Positions 5,803-6,765 of a stretch of 6,765 nt of DNA are shown here, one piece after another (positions within the stretch are counted from its first letter, which is position 1; each line of letters opens with the position of its first letter). The notes beneath the pieces were generated by a model, which saw only the letters and a program-made list of their open reading frames with translations, had not been told where the DNA came from and searched no databases. The stretch is from Chitinophagaceae bacterium (GTDB lineage: Bacteria > Bacteroidota > Bacteroidia > Chitinophagales > Chitinophagaceae), in assembly GCA_947452875.1 (NCBI GenBank), contig CANGEZ010000114.1:1-6765 (forward strand), in the 5' to 3' direction. Both the position numbers and the translations under genes were made by a program.

Positions 5803-6723
5803 CTAAAACTCCAACGCTTCAACAATTCTCCTAAAAGTTTCCTCATCCGATAATGTCTCCGGAACAAACTTTTCGCCGATAACTTTTTCGTAAAGCTCAA
5901 TATATCGACTACTGATTTCATTGATCCAGGATTCACTCATTTCCGGAACGGTTTGTCCTTCCTTGCCCATGAAATTATTTTGAATCAGCCATTCTCTTAC
6001 AAACTCTTTACTTAGTTGTTTTTGTCTTTCGCCATTGGCTTGCCTTTCATCAAAACCTTCTTTGATAAAATATCTAGATGAATCAGGTGTATGAATTTCA
6101 TCCATCAAGTAAATCTCATCTCCAATTTTTCCGAATTCATATTTGGTATCTGCGAGAATCAATCCTTGTTTTTCGGCAATGGCTTTTCCTCTTTCAAAAA
6201 GTTGAAGGGCGTATTGGCATAAAGTTTCCCATTCTTCTTTGTTAGCTAAACCGTTGGCAATAATTTCTTCAGCGGAGATATCTTCATCATGACCTTCTGA
6301 AGCTTTTGTAGAAGGTGTGATAATTGGTGTAGGGAAAAAATCATTTTCTTTCATCCCATCAGGCATTGATGCGCCACATAAAACTCTTTGTCCAGAATTG
6401 TATGTTCTCCAAGCATGTCCTGTTAGTGTACCTCTGACCACCATTTCAATTTTGAAAGGCTCGCATTTTCGACCGATACTGACATTGGGAGCAGGAGAAC
6501 TTAGTAACCAATTTGGACAAATATCACTGCAAGCTTTTAGCATATGAGCTGCAATTTGATTGAGTACTTGTCCTTTGAATGGAATTGGATGAGGTAATAT
6601 CACATCGAAAGCTGAGATTCTGTTGCTGGCAATCATGACCAGCCATTGGTCTTTGATGGTATAAACGTCTCTTACTTTTCCTTTGTAATATTGGGTTTGT
6701 CCGGGGAATTGAAAATCAGGCAT
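5803..6723 (-). CDS. purC: Phosphoribosylaminoimidazole-succinocarboxamide (SAICAR) synthase
   Basis: PurC joins aspartate to carboxyaminoimidazole ribotide with ATP to make SAICAR, ADP and phosphate in cytoplasmic de novo purine synthesis. The 306-residue protein contains the family motifs in order: YYKGKVRDVY (12-21, nucleotide-binding strand region), ASNRISAFDV (32-41), EMVVRGTLTGHAWRTY (93-108), TPSTKASEGHDEDIS (136-150), LADTKYEFG (190-198) and DEIHTPDSSRY (208-218). The length fits the long form of the enzyme, as in yeast and many Bacteroidota, rather than the short form of about 240 residues in E. coli. The ATG at 6723 gives MPDFQFPGQ before KGKVRDVY, a normal N-terminus for this form; the stop is TAG. 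The gene is intact and convergent with the SET gene, with no other purine gene visible. I see no purine riboswitch in the 42 bases available upstream. Confidence 0.98.
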   Translation of the reverse strand: MPDFQFPGQTQYYKGKVRDVYTIKDQWLVMIASNRISAFDVILPHPIPFKGQVLNQIAAHMLKACSDICPNWLLSSPAPNVSIGRKCEPFKIEMVVRGTLTGHAWRTYNSGQRVLCGASMPDGMKENDFFPTPIITPSTKASEGHDEDISAEEIIANGLANKEEWETLCQYALQLFERGKAIAEKQGLILADTKYEFGKIGDEIYLMDEIHTPDSSRYFIKEGFDERQANGERQKQLSKEFVREWLIQNNFMGKEGQTVPEMSESWINEISSRYIELYEKVIGEKFVPETLSDEETFRRIVEALEF

Positions 6724-6765
6724 GGTGTAAAGTTATAACACTGTTTGGTTTATGAGGGTGTTTAT

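Noticed and set aside
5600..5936. Two overlapping minus-strand ORFs across the SET-purC junction
   Set aside because: They read through repeats or lie antisense or out of frame to SET and purC, and their products are low-complexity with no recognisable domain.
6317..6547. 76-codon + strand ORF inside purC
   Set aside because: It is antisense to conserved purC motifs and has no family resemblance.
6725..6741. GTGT...ACAC near-palindrome with GTTATAAC core just upstream of purC, as an operator or promoter
   Set aside because: The stem is only four pairs, the TAACTTTA resembling a Bacteroidota -7 box lies too close to the ATG, no -33 element is visible, and the window ends shortly after.

Overview
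The window looks like chromosomal DNA from a member of the Bacteroidota, probably in or near Chitinophagales/Sphingobacteriales. The evidence is AT-rich coding sequence, no Shine-Dalgarno-like sequence before the genes, an outer-membrane beta-barrel ending in a Bacteroidota-type YP...G...F terminus, a membrane-anchored HU-CCDC81-like protein, and a long-form PurC. The placement below phylum is inference. I see no tRNA, rRNA, CRISPR array, phage gene or transposase.

Region 1 (1-5060, + strand) is a tight run of four genes separated by about 12-35 bases, so probably one transcription unit. It starts with the 3' part of a large TPR protein whose 5' end lies outside the window. It continues with an exported outer-membrane beta-barrel that has no TonB plug, then a single-pass membrane protein with HU-CCDC81-like N-terminal domains, then a class I SAM-dependent methyltransferase with an N-terminal four-cysteine zinc-binding motif. 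The first three genes look like an envelope module: periplasmic or surface TPR scaffold, outer-membrane barrel, and a cytoplasmic HU-like domain tethered to the inner membrane. Their joint function is unknown, and calling them a module rests on spacing and order.

Region 2 (5054-5802) is different in texture. A small SET-domain gene (5284-5706) sits between two repeat-rich intergenic stretches. On its left are degenerate GTTCAA/GTTTAA units forming a long imperfect inverted repeat, then three tandem CNCCAAA heptamers ending six bases before a TTG start codon. On its right the last codons and stop lie in a CCCCC...GGGGG palindrome, followed by inverted and direct copies of the same heptamer block. 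The repeats touch or nearly touch the stop codons of the methyltransferase, SET and purC genes.

Region 3 (5803-6723, - strand) is a complete purC, convergent with the SET gene, with all family motifs intact. Only 42 bases of its upstream region are visible.

The genes are mostly recognisable families. The least explained parts are the repeat architecture around the SET gene and the function of the TPR/barrel/HU-CCDC81 cluster.
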